Shown one piece after another: positions 42,369-51,233 of a stretch of 64,000 bases of DNA. The notes under the pieces were generated by a model. That model was not told the origin of the DNA and did not search any database. It was given only the letters and a program-made list of their open reading frames with translations. A program made the position numbers and the translations under genes. Where the stretch lies: positions 1-64,000 of the forward strand of contig JBGVIT010000078.1 of the NCBI GenBank assembly GCA_045128915.1, in the 5' to 3' direction. Source of the DNA: RGIG9115 sp045128915. Lineage in GTDB: Bacteria; Bacillota; Clostridia; UBA1381. How positions within the stretch are numbered: the first letter of the stretch is position 1; each line of letters opens with the position of its first letter.

Positions 42369-43190
42369 ATGGCAAGAAATAATCAAATAGAAGTAAAGGG
42401 TATTGATATAAGATTTAAAAAGATAAATCAGGACGAATACATATCTCTTACTGATATTGCTAAATATAAAAATCCTACTGATCCAAGGTTCACAGTGTAC
42501 AACTGGTTGAGAAATAAAGAAACTCTGCGGTTTTTATGTGTATGGGAAGAATTAAACAATCCCGATTTTAACCGTATCGAATTCGATACGGTTACAAAGG
42601 ATGCCGGAACAAATGCTTTTATGATTACTCCGAGCCAATGGATTGAGAAATTAAATGCTATTGGACTTACGGTTTCAGCAGGAAGATATAACAGCGGAGT
42701 ATATGCACATCAGGATATTGCCTTTGAATTTGCAAGTTGGATTTCAGCAGAATTCAAACTCTATATTATCAAGGAGTTGCAAAGACTAAAGGCGGTAGAG
42801 CAGAAAGAACTTGAATGGAGTGCAAAAAGAGAGCTTGCAAAGGTTAATTATCGCATACATACAGATGCTATAAAAGAAAATATTGTTCCTAATCTTAGTG
42901 AAAAACAGCTTGCTTTTGTTTATGCCAATGAGGCGGATGTTTTGAATATGGCGTTGTTTGGAAGGACAGCGAAAGAATGGAGAACAGAAAATCCTGATAA
43001 AAAAGGTAACATAAGAGATTATGCTACAATAGAGCAGCTTTTAGTAATTGCCAATATGGAGAGCTTTAACGCGATACTTATAGAACAAGGAGTATCGCAA
43101 AGAGACAGACTCATTCAGCTCAATGCTATGGCTAAATCACAGTTAAGGGTTTTGGAAAATCAAAACACATTAAAATTATTGAAAGAATAA
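42369..43190 (+). CDS. KilA-N domain protein
   Basis: A 273-residue protein. Residues about 1-135 form a KilA-N DNA-binding domain (EYISLTDIAKYKNPTDPRFT, VYNWLRNKETLRFLCVWEEL, GRYNSGVYAHQDIAFEFASW, ISAEFKLYIIKELQRLK). The C-terminal half is helical and unassigned. KilA-N proteins are usual in phages, plasmids and other accessory DNA, often as antirepressors. Here it is free-standing with no other phage gene nearby, next to the four-helix-bundle protein and behind array B. GAGAGGG precedes the ATG. A role in the array or in gene regulation is speculation. Confidence 0.88.
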   Translation: MARNNQIEVKGIDIRFKKINQDEYISLTDIAKYKNPTDPRFTVYNWLRNKETLRFLCVWEELNNPDFNRIEFDTVTKDAGTNAFMITPSQWIEKLNAIGLTVSAGRYNSGVYAHQDIAFEFASWISAEFKLYIIKELQRLKAVEQKELEWSAKRELAKVNYRIHTDAIKENIVPNLSEKQLAFVYANEADVLNMALFGRTAKEWRTENPDKKGNIRDYATIEQLLVIANMESFNAILIEQGVSQRDRLIQLNAMAKSQLRVLENQNTLKLLKE

Positions 43191-43301
43191 TTTTTTTATC
43201 CCTTATAATACAAAATCATATAATAGTCAATATTTTCATAAATGTTCAAATACGTTAAGGCAGTTTGAATTATTTTTGTTGATATAAAAAGAGGTAAAGC
43301 T

Positions 43302-43976
43302 ATGGTACATATAGGAAACGATTGGGACGAAATATTAGACGGTGAGTTTGAAAAAGAGTATTATCTCAGACTCCGCACGTTTCTTAAAGCTGAATATAAA
43401 AATTACATTATACACCCCCATATGAATGATATTTTCAATGCTCTTAGGCTTACGTCATATTCGGGAACAAAGGCGGTTATTCTCGGTCAGGATCCGTATC
43501 ATGGGGAAAATCAGGCGCATGGCCTTGCATTTTCTGTCCAGAAGGGAGTAGATATCCCGCCGTCACTTCTTAATATGTATAAAGAGCTTAAGGCAGAGCT
43601 TGGTTGCTACATACCCAATAACGGCTTCCTTGAAAAATGGGCAAAGCAGGGGGTTTTGCTTCTGAACGCATCACTTACGGTGCGTGACGGCATGGCAAAT
43701 TCCCATCGCAATAAAGGCTGGGAGATATTTACCGATTGTGTTATAGAAAAGCTTAACCAAAGACAAGATCCGATTATTTTTCTCCTTTGGGGGAATAATG
43801 CTAAGGAAAAGGAAAGACTCATAACAAATCCTTGCCATCATATACTCAAAACTGTTCATCCCAGCCCCTTATCTGCAAGTCGCGGATTTTTCGGCTGTGG
43901 CCACTTTGCCGAAACAAACAGATTGCTGACAGCTATGGGCAAGACCGAAATTGATTGGCAAATAGAGAACATCTGA
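43302..43976 (+). CDS. ung: Uracil-DNA glycosylase (family 1)
   Basis: A 224-residue enzyme removing uracil from DNA. The water-activating loop GQDPYHG is at residues 62-68 with Asp64; the HPSPLSASRGFFGCGHF leucine/minor-groove loop is near the C-terminus; LLLNASLTVRDGMANSH is the uracil-binding stretch. It lies 19 bp before polA, a sensible base-excision repair pairing. Confidence 0.97.
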   Translation: MVHIGNDWDEILDGEFEKEYYLRLRTFLKAEYKNYIIHPHMNDIFNALRLTSYSGTKAVILGQDPYHGENQAHGLAFSVQKGVDIPPSLLNMYKELKAELGCYIPNNGFLEKWAKQGVLLLNASLTVRDGMANSHRNKGWEIFTDCVIEKLNQRQDPIIFLLWGNNAKEKERLITNPCHHILKTVHPSPLSASRGFFGCGHFAETNRLLTAMGKTEIDWQIENI

Positions 43977-43995
43977 AACGAAGGGAACGTTTAAA

Positions 43996-46596
43996 ATGAA
44001 AAAGCTTCTCATATTGGATTCAAACAGTATTCTCAACCGTGCATATTACGGCATACGTTTTCTGTCCGCATCAGACGGCACACCTACTAATGCCATATAC
44101 GGTTTTTTAAGCATACTGTTTAAGCTTATAAACGAGGAAAAACCCGATTACGTGTGCGGAGCCTTTGACCTTAAAGCTCCTACATTCCGTCATAAAATGT
44201 ATGATGCCTATAAAGCGGGCAGAAAGCCAATGCCCGACGACTTGAAGGTTCAGATGCCCTATGCAAGAGAAATTCTTACCGCTATGGGAATACCCGTTCT
44301 TGAGGTAAGCGGCTACGAGGCAGATGATATAATCGGAACGGTATCACGCATTTGTGACAGCGAAAATATAAAATGCCTTATTGCAACCGGCGATAAGGAT
44401 GACCTGCAGCTTGTGTCCGATAATACAAATGTAATTCTTACAGTATCGAGAATGGGGCAGAGTGAAACTGTTTGCTATGGAATAAAAGAGGTGTACGAAA
44501 AATATAATGTGACACCGGAGGAATTTATTGACGTAAAGGCACTAATGGGCGATCCGTCGGATAACATTCCGGGAGTTGCAGGAGTAGGCGAAAAAACTGC
44601 AATCAAGCTGATAAGCGAATTTCATTCCATAGAAAACCTTTACGAAAATCTTGAAAATTCGTCTGTTAAGGGCGCAATGCTCCAAAAACTGACGGATGGT
44701 TATGACAGCGCCGTAATGAGCAAAAAGCTTGCTACCATATGCAAAGAGGTCCCAATGGATTTCGCCATAGAAAACTGTACTTTCAAGGAAGAAGAGCTTT
44801 CCGCAAAAAAGCAGTTTGTAGAGCTTCTTGAAAAGCTGGAGCTTAATTCCTTCATAAAGCGGCTTGGGGTTGCGAATGTTGCGAGAACAGATTTCTTTGA
44901 AGCTGTTTCCCATGCAAAATCACTATCACAGCTGGGCGGCAGAATTTCATGTGTAATAAAGCGTTCAGGCAGCACCATAGAAGGCATTTCCTTAAGCGAC
45001 GGTAAAAAGGTGTTTTCAGTATATGGAGCAGATGCAGAAAATGTTCTGAAAACTGTATTGGAAGATGAAAACAAAGAAAAATATATGTTCGACCTGAAAG
45101 AAGATTATCTTGTTCTTTCAGACTCGATGGAGTTTAAAAATATAAAGGCGGATATTGCAATCGCTGCGTATCTTTTGAACCCTGCAAAAAGCGATTACAC
45201 ACTTTTCGGAGTGCTTAAAGATGTATTGGGTGTTCAGCCGCCCGAAGAAACCGGCTCAAATAAGCAGATGAGCTTGTTTGAAGACGAAACGGAGCCGGAC
45301 GAAATTCTTGAAAAACAAGCATTTTGTATTCTTCCCTTATGGGACGAAATAAGCAAAAAGCTTCAGGAGCTTTCTCTCGAAAAACTATTTTTTGATATTG
45401 AAATGCCTCTTATATATGTCCTTGCAGACATGGAGAAGGAAGGTATAACAGTTGACACCGCAGAGCTTGACCGCTTTGGCGCACGTCTTAGTGAAAAGCT
45501 TGAAGTTCTCACATCAGAAATATATGAGATGGCAGGCGAGGAGTTTAATATCAATTCACCAAAACAGCTTGGAGTGGTATTGTTTGAAAATCTTCAGCTA
45601 AAGCCTGCAAAGAAAACAAAAAGCGGATATGCAACAGGTGCAGAGGTTTTGGAAAAGCTTGCGGATAAGCATGCAATAATACCTAAAATCTTAGAATACA
45701 GACAGCTTTCAAAGCTGAAAAGCACCTATTGTGACGGTCTATCTTCCGTAGTAAATGAGAAAACCGGCAGAATACATTCAAAGTTCAATCAGACTGTTAC
45801 TGTAACGGGCAGACTAAGCTCCACAGAGCCAAATCTCCAGAATATTCCTACTCGAACAGAGCTTGGCAGAGAGCTTAGGAAAATGTTTGTTGCAGGAGAA
45901 GGGAAAGTGCTTCTGGATGCCGACTATTCCCAGATAGAGCTTCGCATACTTGCACATCTGTCAGGTGACAAGGTCATGACCGAAGCGTATAAAAACGGTG
46001 AGGATATTCATGCAGTAACAGCATCTCAGGTATTTGACATTCCGCTTAGTGAGGTTACGGGATACCAGAGAAGCTTTGCAAAAACCGTCAACTTCGGTAT
46101 TGTATATGGAATGGGCGAGTTCAGTCTTGCGAAGGAGCTTGAAATAAGCGTTAAGGAAGCGAGAAAATATATAAGCGGATATTGGGAAAAATATACAGGC
46201 ATAAAACAGTTCATGGATGAAACAAAGGAAAATGCAAGGAACGCAGGCTTTGTAAAAACTCTGTTTGGAAGAATAAGGTATATTCCCGAGCTTCGTTCTC
46301 CCAATTTCAACATCCGTTCATCCGGAGAGCGTGCGGCATCTAATGCTCCTATTCAGGGTACTGCCGCAGATATAATAAAAATTGCAATGGTGCGTGTGCA
46401 CCGACGTCTTAAAGAAGAAGGACTTGGCGCAAAGCTTATTCTTCAGGTTCATGACGAGCTTATTCTTGAACTGTGTCAAGACGAGCTTCCACGTGCCGAG
46501 ATAATACTCAGAGAAGAAATGGAGAAGGCGGCAAATCTTTCGGTACCGCTTATAGTGGATATGTCACACGGAAAGAGTTGGTATGATGCAAAATAA
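43996..46596 (+). CDS. polA: DNA polymerase I
   Basis: An 866-residue polymerase. Residues 1-290 are the 5' nuclease (LLILDSNSILNRAYYGIRFL, GYEADDIIGTVSR, ATGDKDDLQLV, VKALMGDPSDNIPGVAGVGE). The 3'-5' exonuclease region (about 300-460) lacks the usual D-x-E metal motifs and looks inactive, as in other Gram-positive enzymes. The polymerase has motif A DADYSQIELRILAHLSGD, motif B RSFAKTVNFGIVYGMG and motif C LQVHDELILEL. It fills gaps in repair and removes RNA primers. Its end overlaps coaE by 14 bases. Confidence 0.97.
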   Translation: MKKLLILDSNSILNRAYYGIRFLSASDGTPTNAIYGFLSILFKLINEEKPDYVCGAFDLKAPTFRHKMYDAYKAGRKPMPDDLKVQMPYAREILTAMGIPVLEVSGYEADDIIGTVSRICDSENIKCLIATGDKDDLQLVSDNTNVILTVSRMGQSETVCYGIKEVYEKYNVTPEEFIDVKALMGDPSDNIPGVAGVGEKTAIKLISEFHSIENLYENLENSSVKGAMLQKLTDGYDSAVMSKKLATICKEVPMDFAIENCTFKEEELSAKKQFVELLEKLELNSFIKRLGVANVARTDFFEAVSHAKSLSQLGGRISCVIKRSGSTIEGISLSDGKKVFSVYGADAENVLKTVLEDENKEKYMFDLKEDYLVLSDSMEFKNIKADIAIAAYLLNPAKSDYTLFGVLKDVLGVQPPEETGSNKQMSLFEDETEPDEILEKQAFCILPLWDEISKKLQELSLEKLFFDIEMPLIYVLADMEKEGITVDTAELDRFGARLSEKLEVLTSEIYEMAGEEFNINSPKQLGVVLFENLQLKPAKKTKSGYATGAEVLEKLADKHAIIPKILEYRQLSKLKSTYCDGLSSVVNEKTGRIHSKFNQTVTVTGRLSSTEPNLQNIPTRTELGRELRKMFVAGEGKVLLDADYSQIELRILAHLSGDKVMTEAYKNGEDIHAVTASQVFDIPLSEVTGYQRSFAKTVNFGIVYGMGEFSLAKELEISVKEARKYISGYWEKYTGIKQFMDETKENARNAGFVKTLFGRIRYIPELRSPNFNIRSSGERAASNAPIQGTAADIIKIAMVRVHRRLKEEGLGAKLILQVHDELILELCQDELPRAEIILREEMEKAANLSVPLIVDMSHGKSWYDAK

Positions 46597-47212
46597 ATAT
46601 TTATTCGGTATAACCGGAGGCAGCGGAAGCGGTAAATCAACGGTTTCGGAGATTATGAGAAGCTTAGGCTATGACATAATAGACTGTGATAAGGTGGCAA
46701 GGGCTGTGGTAGAAAAGGGCATGCCTTGCCTTAAAGAAATTGAAGAAAATTTCGGAGCTTCGGTAATTGACAAAAGTGGAGCGCTTAACCGCAAGAAGCT
46801 TGGAGAGATTGTTTTTGGTGATTCCGAAAATCTTCAGCTTCTGAACTCTATAACCCATAAATACATTGTTGATGAAGTATTTCGCCTTGCAAATGAATCG
46901 CCCTGCGATAGTGTAGGAATAGACGGTGCAGTATTATTTGAAAGCGGCATAGGTGACAAATTAAGAAAAGTAATCGCTGTCGTTTCCGATGCTGAGTTAA
47001 GAATAGAGCGCATATCCAAAAGAGACGGGATTGATTACGAGCGCGCAAAGGAAAGAATTGCGGCTCAGGCTCGGGATAGTGTCATTATAGAAAAATGTGA
47101 TTGGGTAATATATAATAACCAAAGCGAACAAGAGCTTGTAAAAAGCGTGAAGGAGGTTGTTCTCAAATTAGAACGAGATATAAAAGAAGAAAAAGAAAGA
47201 ACAGAGCAATAA
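46583..47212 (+). CDS. coaE: Dephospho-CoA kinase
   Basis: A 209-residue P-loop kinase for the last step of coenzyme A synthesis. Walker A is GITGGSGSGKST (residues 9-20); DCDKVARAVVEKG, GVDGAVLFESG-like GIDGAVLFESGIGDKLRKVI, and RISKRDGIDYERAKERIAAQ follow as expected. It overlaps the end of polA. Two consecutive ATG codons are possible starts. The C-terminus is a K/E-rich tail that overlaps a possible extended start of the next gene. Confidence 0.95.
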   Translation: MMQNKYLFGITGGSGSGKSTVSEIMRSLGYDIIDCDKVARAVVEKGMPCLKEIEENFGASVIDKSGALNRKKLGEIVFGDSENLQLLNSITHKYIVDEVFRLANESPCDSVGIDGAVLFESGIGDKLRKVIAVVSDAELRIERISKRDGIDYERAKERIAAQARDSVIIEKCDWVIYNNQSEQELVKSVKEVVLKLERDIKEEKERTEQ

Positions 47213-47223
47213 AAAATCTGTTT

Positions 47224-47766
47224 TTGTTTGCAGTTATAATCGCAGCTGTGTTTCTTGGGATTATAACTTGCAAAAATCTGCTTTATCCTCTTGATTATCA
47301 GGATATAATAGTTAAAAACGCCAACGATAACAACCTTGATCCGTGTCTTGTTATGGCGGTTATAAAAGCGGAAAGTAATTTTATAGAGGACGCCCATTCA
47401 GGAAAGGCAAGCGGACTCATGCAGCTTACTGACGATACGGCATATTGGGTGGCAGAGCAAATGGGTATTGAGGAAAGAAATATTAACCTCATGAGTCCAA
47501 GAGATAATATAAAGCTTGGCTGCTATTACATGAGGTATCTCATAGATTATTATGACGGAAACATAGATGTTGCGCTGGCAGCGTATAACGGCGGTATGGG
47601 TAATGTAGATAGATGGCTTGGTGATAAGAGATATTCCCCTGACGGAATAAGCCTTGATTACATACCATTTAAGGAAACAAGGGAATACGTAAAGCGTGTC
47701 AAAAACGAAAGAATCGTATATGAAAAAATGACTCAGGCAGAAGCGAAAATCAGAAAGGAGCAATAG
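47224..47766 (+). CDS. Membrane-anchored lytic transglycosylase (SLT domain)
   Basis: A protein of about 180 residues with an N-terminal membrane anchor (FAVIIAAVFLGIITCKNLLY) and a Slt-type lysozyme-like domain: MAVIKAESNFIEDAHSGKAS with the catalytic Glu, GLMQLTDDTAYWVAEQMG, and DVALAAYNGGMGNVDRWLGD. It should cut peptidoglycan glycan strands outside the membrane. The start is uncertain: the first ATG/GTG/TTG in the frame is the TTG at 47224, which has no ribosome site. An ATT at 47167 lies 10 nt after AAGGAGG inside coaE. The frame opens only at 47119, so no standard start exists further up. Confidence 0.88.
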   Translation: MFAVIIAAVFLGIITCKNLLYPLDYQDIIVKNANDNNLDPCLVMAVIKAESNFIEDAHSGKASGLMQLTDDTAYWVAEQMGIEERNINLMSPRDNIKLGCYYMRYLIDYYDGNIDVALAAYNGGMGNVDRWLGDKRYSPDGISLDYIPFKETREYVKRVKNERIVYEKMTQAEAKIRKEQ

Positions 47767-47768
47767 GT

Positions 47769-48386
47769 ATGGCACAAAAATCAATCGTAATCGGTAGGCA
47801 TTATGGAAGCGGAGGCTATGATATAGGCAAACGTCTTGCAGAGGAGCTTGGCTATAAATTCCTCGACAAGGAAATAGTAGAGCTTGCCGCAAAAAAAGGA
47901 GATTTTAACGAGGAAACAGCGAAGAAGATGGACGAAAGCGCAAAAGGCAGTTTCCTTTATTCCATCGCTATGGGAAATTACTCTGTAGGCACTTTGGGAG
48001 GTCCTGTATATTATGACCTGCCCATAAACGACAAGCTGTTTCTTGCACAATCGGAAATTATAAAGGAAAGCGTGGCTGAAGGACCTTGCGTTTTTGTGGG
48101 ACGCTGTGCTGATTATGTTCTCACCAATGCAAACATAGACCATCTTAATGTTTTCCTTTATGCAGATATGGAATATAAAATCAAAAGAGTAGCAGAAAGA
48201 CTTGAAATATCCGAGCAAAAAGCAAAGGATAAAATCATAAAGACTGAAAAACAACGTCGTTCATATTATGATTATTATACCAACAGAGATTGGGGTATGA
48301 TGAAAAATTATGATTTATGCCTCAGCACATCTGCGCTTGGTCAGGATAAATGCTTTGAAATTATAAAGGCAGCAGTATGTGATTAA
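47769..48386 (+). CDS. Cytidylate kinase-like family protein
   Basis: A 205-residue protein of the clostridial cytidylate kinase-like group: SIVIGRHYGSGGYDIGKRLA (a P-loop variant G-R-x-x-G-S-G-G), AEELGYKFLDKEIVELAAKK, GPCVFVGRCADYVL, and KTEKQRRSYYDYYTNRDWGM. True cytidylate kinase has G-P-x-G-x-G-K-G-T; the variant here binds nucleotide but its substrate is unknown. Ribosome site AAAGGAG, two bases after the previous stop. Confidence 0.9.
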   Translation: MAQKSIVIGRHYGSGGYDIGKRLAEELGYKFLDKEIVELAAKKGDFNEETAKKMDESAKGSFLYSIAMGNYSVGTLGGPVYYDLPINDKLFLAQSEIIKESVAEGPCVFVGRCADYVLTNANIDHLNVFLYADMEYKIKRVAERLEISEQKAKDKIIKTEKQRRSYYDYYTNRDWGMMKNYDLCLSTSALGQDKCFEIIKAAVCD

Positions 48387-48406
48387 TAATCCGGAGGTTT
48401 TTTCAG

Positions 48407-49228
48407 ATGCTTATAGAAATGATTAAAAGTATAGTGCTTGGTATAGTAGAGGGAATTACCGAATGGCTTCCCATAAGCTCTACGGGGCATATGATATTGG
48501 TTAACGAGATAATAGGTAATACAGATTGCTTTACATCGAGCGATTTGTACCTTTACGTGATACAGCTTGGAGCAATCCTTGCTGTCGTGACATTGTATTT
48601 CAGAAAGCTTAACCCATTTGCTCTTTCAAAAACTTCTGAGGAGAAAAAGCAAACCTGGAATATATGGTTCAAGGTGATAGTAGCGTGTGTTCCTGCGGCA
48701 GTTATAGGCCTGCTCCTTGACTCCGTAATGGAAAGCTTTGAAAATTGGCAGGTAGTGTCGGCTATGCTCATACTTTACGGTATAGCATTTTTGTATATCG
48801 AAAAGCAGAACAAAAAGGTTGTGTGCGACTCCATAGACACCATGACCTTCAAAACAGCAGCTCTCATAGGAATGTTTCAGGTTTTGTCCATAATTCCCGG
48901 CACATCACGTTCAGGAGCTACAATTCTTGGTGCTATGCTCGTGGGCTGCTCAAGAGGCTTGGCGGCAGAGTTCTCGTTCTTTCTGGCAATTCCCGTTATG
49001 TTCGGAGTAAGCTTCTTGAAAATTATGAAATACGGACTAAATATGGGCTTTGAAAATGCAGCGGTTTTGCTGGTGGGAATGGCAGTTGCATACATAACTT
49101 CAATGGTTGCAATACGATTTCTTACAAACTACGTCAAGAATCATGATTTCAGGGTTTTTGGCTGGTACAGAATGGTGCTTGGACTGTGTGTGATACTGTT
49201 CTTTGTGATAAAAATGGCATTTATATAA
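48407..49228 (+). CDS. uppP: Undecaprenyl-diphosphatase (BacA/UppP)
   Basis: A 273-residue membrane phosphatase with about eight segments that recycles the lipid carrier for cell-wall synthesis. Motif 1 GIVEGITEWLPISSTGHMIL (with the essential Glu residues and the S-S-T-G-H) and motif 2 IPGTSRSGATILGAML (P-G-x-S-R-S-G) are intact. Overexpression in other bacteria gives bacitracin resistance. Ribosome site CCGGAGG. Confidence 0.97.
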   Translation: MLIEMIKSIVLGIVEGITEWLPISSTGHMILVNEIIGNTDCFTSSDLYLYVIQLGAILAVVTLYFRKLNPFALSKTSEEKKQTWNIWFKVIVACVPAAVIGLLLDSVMESFENWQVVSAMLILYGIAFLYIEKQNKKVVCDSIDTMTFKTAALIGMFQVLSIIPGTSRSGATILGAMLVGCSRGLAAEFSFFLAIPVMFGVSFLKIMKYGLNMGFENAAVLLVGMAVAYITSMVAIRFLTNYVKNHDFRVFGWYRMVLGLCVILFFVIKMAFI

Positions 49229-49240
49229 GGTGAGATAAAA

Positions 49241-49990
49241 ATGTTAAAAGACTTCTTGATTGCCCTTGGCAATTACAATAAATACGGCGAGCTTTTAAAG
49301 CGAAAGGCAGGCTACGTTGCGGCATATGTATTGCTTTTGTTTCTCATATGCAGTATAGGTGTTATTGTCATTCCCGTAGCAACTACCGAAACGAAGATAG
49401 TAAAAGGCTTGTGGGAGACAATACCTGAATTTACGCTGACTCAGGATTCGATGACAATAGCGGAGGAATATGACGTTAATATTTCAGGAGTAAGGCTCCT
49501 TGCTACCAATAATAAGCAAGTGACTGCCGAAGATTTTGGAGATTGTGTCACGGGAGTGCTTTTTGACTGTGACTCTCTCATAATACGCAATTTCGGAAAA
49601 ACAGCAGAATTTTCCTACGGAGAATTTGATGTAGGCGGCATGGGCTTTAATTTTGTAAAAGCAGACCTAAAAAGTCTGATTCCGTTCTTTGTTTTAATAG
49701 GCGCACTAATGTGTGTGATTTTGTTTATAATCCAGCTTTTGTCATACTTTTTCAATGCAGTTTTCATATGCCTTGTTTCAAGCGTCGTAGCTATGTTTAT
49801 GGGAATAATCATGCCCATAGGCAAGCATTTGCAGCTTGCACTGTATGCAAAAACGCTTCCTCTGGTAATAAGCGCACTCCTGACGCCTTTCTCTATTGTT
49901 GTATATTCAATAATCGAATTTGTTTTATCAATGCTCATAATAGTTCTTTTTTTCAGAACAATAAGAGCCGAAGCTACGAGTGCTTTATAA
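49241..49990 (+). CDS. DUF1189-like integral membrane protein
   Basis: A 249-residue protein: one membrane segment (27-50), an extracytoplasmic domain of about 100 residues (TKIVKGLWETIPEFTLTQDS, CDSLIIRNFGKTAEFSYGEF), then four segments (about 145-245). This layout and the early TIPEFTL stretch fit DUF1189. No activity is known. It is the last gene of the polA-coaE-... run and precedes a terminator. Confidence 0.65.
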   Translation: MLKDFLIALGNYNKYGELLKRKAGYVAAYVLLLFLICSIGVIVIPVATTETKIVKGLWETIPEFTLTQDSMTIAEEYDVNISGVRLLATNNKQVTAEDFGDCVTGVLFDCDSLIIRNFGKTAEFSYGEFDVGGMGFNFVKADLKSLIPFFVLIGALMCVILFIIQLLSYFFNAVFICLVSSVVAMFMGIIMPIGKHLQLALYAKTLPLVISALLTPFSIVVYSIIEFVLSMLIIVLFFRTIRAEATSAL

Positions 49991-49991
49991 T

Positions 49992-50046
49992 AGCACAAGC
50001 TCTTTAAGTACAATCACTCACGTGCTTAAGGGGCTTTTTTTGTGCT
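49992..50046 (+). terminator. Terminator closing the polA-to-DUF1189 run
   Basis: AGCACAAG...CTTTAAGTAC pairs with GTGCTTAAG...TTTTGTGCT over a long imperfect stem with a T run. Confidence 0.75.
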
Positions 50047-50072
50047 AATTGACGTAATTTAGGAAACAACAC

Positions 50073-50101
50073 TTGACAAAAGGTACTTGCAGATGTATAA
50101 T
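50073..50101 (+). promoter_or_regulatory. Promoter of rpsF-ssb-rpsR
   Basis: TTGACA, 17-bp spacer, TG-TATAAT (consensus with extended -10). Confidence 0.9.
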
Positions 50102-50107
50102 AAATAG

Positions 50108-50160
50108 GCTCAAATGAGCATCCTTGCCCGGATGGAGTATCCGGGACATAAGTCCATGAG
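50108..50160 (+). promoter_or_regulatory. Structured leader of rpsF, candidate S6:S18 autoregulatory element
   Basis: Three small stems: GCTC-AAAT-GAGC, CCCGGAT-GGAGT-ATCCGGG (50127-50145) and an overlapping GGAC/GTCC, directly before the GGAGG of rpsF. Many bacteria carry an S6:S18-binding leader here; the hairpin position fits, but I cannot confirm the consensus. Confidence 0.45.
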
Positions 50161-50172
50161 GAGGTGTACGAA

Positions 50173-50475
50173 ATGGCTGAAAAAATCATGAACAGCTATG
50201 AAACAATTTTTATCATTGATGCTTCTTTAGAAGAAGAGTCAATCAAGGCTTTGCAGGATAAGTTCACTAATCTTATCGCTTCAAACGGAACTGTTGAATC
50301 AGTTGACGAATGGGGTAAGAGAAGACTTGCTTACGAGATTAAGGACAGAACTGAAGGCTACTATGTATTGGTAAACTTCAAGGCTGATGCTGAATTCCCG
50401 AAAGAGCTTGACAGACAGTATAAGATTACTGACGGTATCCTCAGAACAATTATCATCCGTAAGGACGAAGAATAA
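50173..50475 (+). CDS. rpsF: Ribosomal protein S6
   Basis: A 100-residue S6: MNSYETIFIIDASLEEESIK, EWGKRRLAYEIKDRTEGYYV and TDGILRTIIIRKDE. The start at 50173 follows GGAGGTGTACGAA; an ATG three codons upstream sits inside the ribosome site. First gene of the rpsF-ssb-rpsR operon. Confidence 0.97.
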   Translation: MAEKIMNSYETIFIIDASLEEESIKALQDKFTNLIASNGTVESVDEWGKRRLAYEIKDRTEGYYVLVNFKADAEFPKELDRQYKITDGILRTIIIRKDEE

Positions 50476-50490
50476 TTGGAGGGTTCCCGT

Positions 50491-50919
50491 ATGAACAAAG
50501 CAATTCTGATGGGTAGGCTTACCCGTGATCCTGAAATGCGCCAGACTCAGAGCGGTGTGCCGGTTGTTTCATTCTCAATCGCAATCACAAGACGTTTCCA
50601 GAAAGACCAGACAGATTTCATTAACTGTACTGCATGGCGCCAGACTGCTGAATTCATCAGCAAATGGTTCCAGAAAGGAAGCATGATTGCAGTTGTGGGA
50701 AGCATCCAGACAAGACGCTATACCGATAGCGAAGGCAAAGACCGCACAGCTACTGAAGTAGTTGTAGATGAAGCATATTTCACAGGCTCAAAAGCCGAGA
50801 GCGGAACAGGCGGATTTGTCGGACAGGCTCCGTCAGCACCCGAATTTAATGACATTCCGCAATTTGACCAGGGCGGTTTCGGTACTGTTGATGATACCGA
50901 TGATGATTTGCCCTTCTAA
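50491..50919 (+). CDS. ssb: Single-stranded DNA-binding protein
   Basis: A 142-residue SSB with an N-terminal OB fold (MNKAILMGRLTRDPEMRQTQ, VVSFSIAITRRFQKDQTDFI, CTAWRQTAEFISKWFQKGSM) and the acidic tail DDDLPF that docks partner proteins. The start at 50491 follows GGAGGG; the TTG five codons earlier overlaps that site. Confidence 0.96.
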   Translation: MNKAILMGRLTRDPEMRQTQSGVPVVSFSIAITRRFQKDQTDFINCTAWRQTAEFISKWFQKGSMIAVVGSIQTRRYTDSEGKDRTATEVVVDEAYFTGSKAESGTGGFVGQAPSAPEFNDIPQFDQGGFGTVDDTDDDLPF

Positions 50920-50942
50920 TAAATGATAAGGAGGAAGTTTCA

Positions 50943-51191
50943 ATGTCTGAAAAAGCAGCTGAAAGACCGCAGAGAGCAAGACGTGCCAAGAAAAAGGTAT
51001 GTATGTTCTGCGTTGATAAAGTAGATTCAATCGATTATAAGGATACTGCTAAGCTTAGAAGATACATTTCTGAAAAGGGAAAGATTGTTCCCAGACGTAT
51101 CAGCGGAAACTGTGCTAAGCACCAGAGACAGCTTACAGTAGCAATAAAGAGAGCAAGAACAATCGCTCTTCTCCCATTTGTAGCTGAATAA
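50943..51191 (+). CDS. rpsR: Ribosomal protein S18
   Basis: An 82-residue S18: RARRAKKKVCMFCVDKVDSI, DYKDTAKLRRYISEKGKIVP, RRISGNCAKHQRQLTVAIKR. It keeps a Cys-x2-Cys and a further C-x2-H, suggesting the zinc-binding form. Partner of S6 in the 30S platform. Terminator follows. Confidence 0.97.
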   Translation: MSEKAAERPQRARRAKKKVCMFCVDKVDSIDYKDTAKLRRYISEKGKIVPRRISGNCAKHQRQLTVAIKRARTIALLPFVAE

Positions 51192-51201
51192 TTGATAAAA
51201 C

Positions 51202-51232
51202 AAAAAGTTGTTGCCGAGGCAACAACTTTTTT
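51202..51232. terminator. Terminator of rpsR, shared with trmO
   Basis: AAAAAGTTGTTGCC, GA, GGCAACAACTTTTT; convergent genes on both sides. Confidence 0.92.
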
Positions 51233-51233
51233 G

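Noticed and set aside
41474..43190. Diversity-generating retroelement
   Set aside because: The four-helix-bundle protein is Avd-like, but there is no reverse transcriptase, template repeat or variable repeat in the island.
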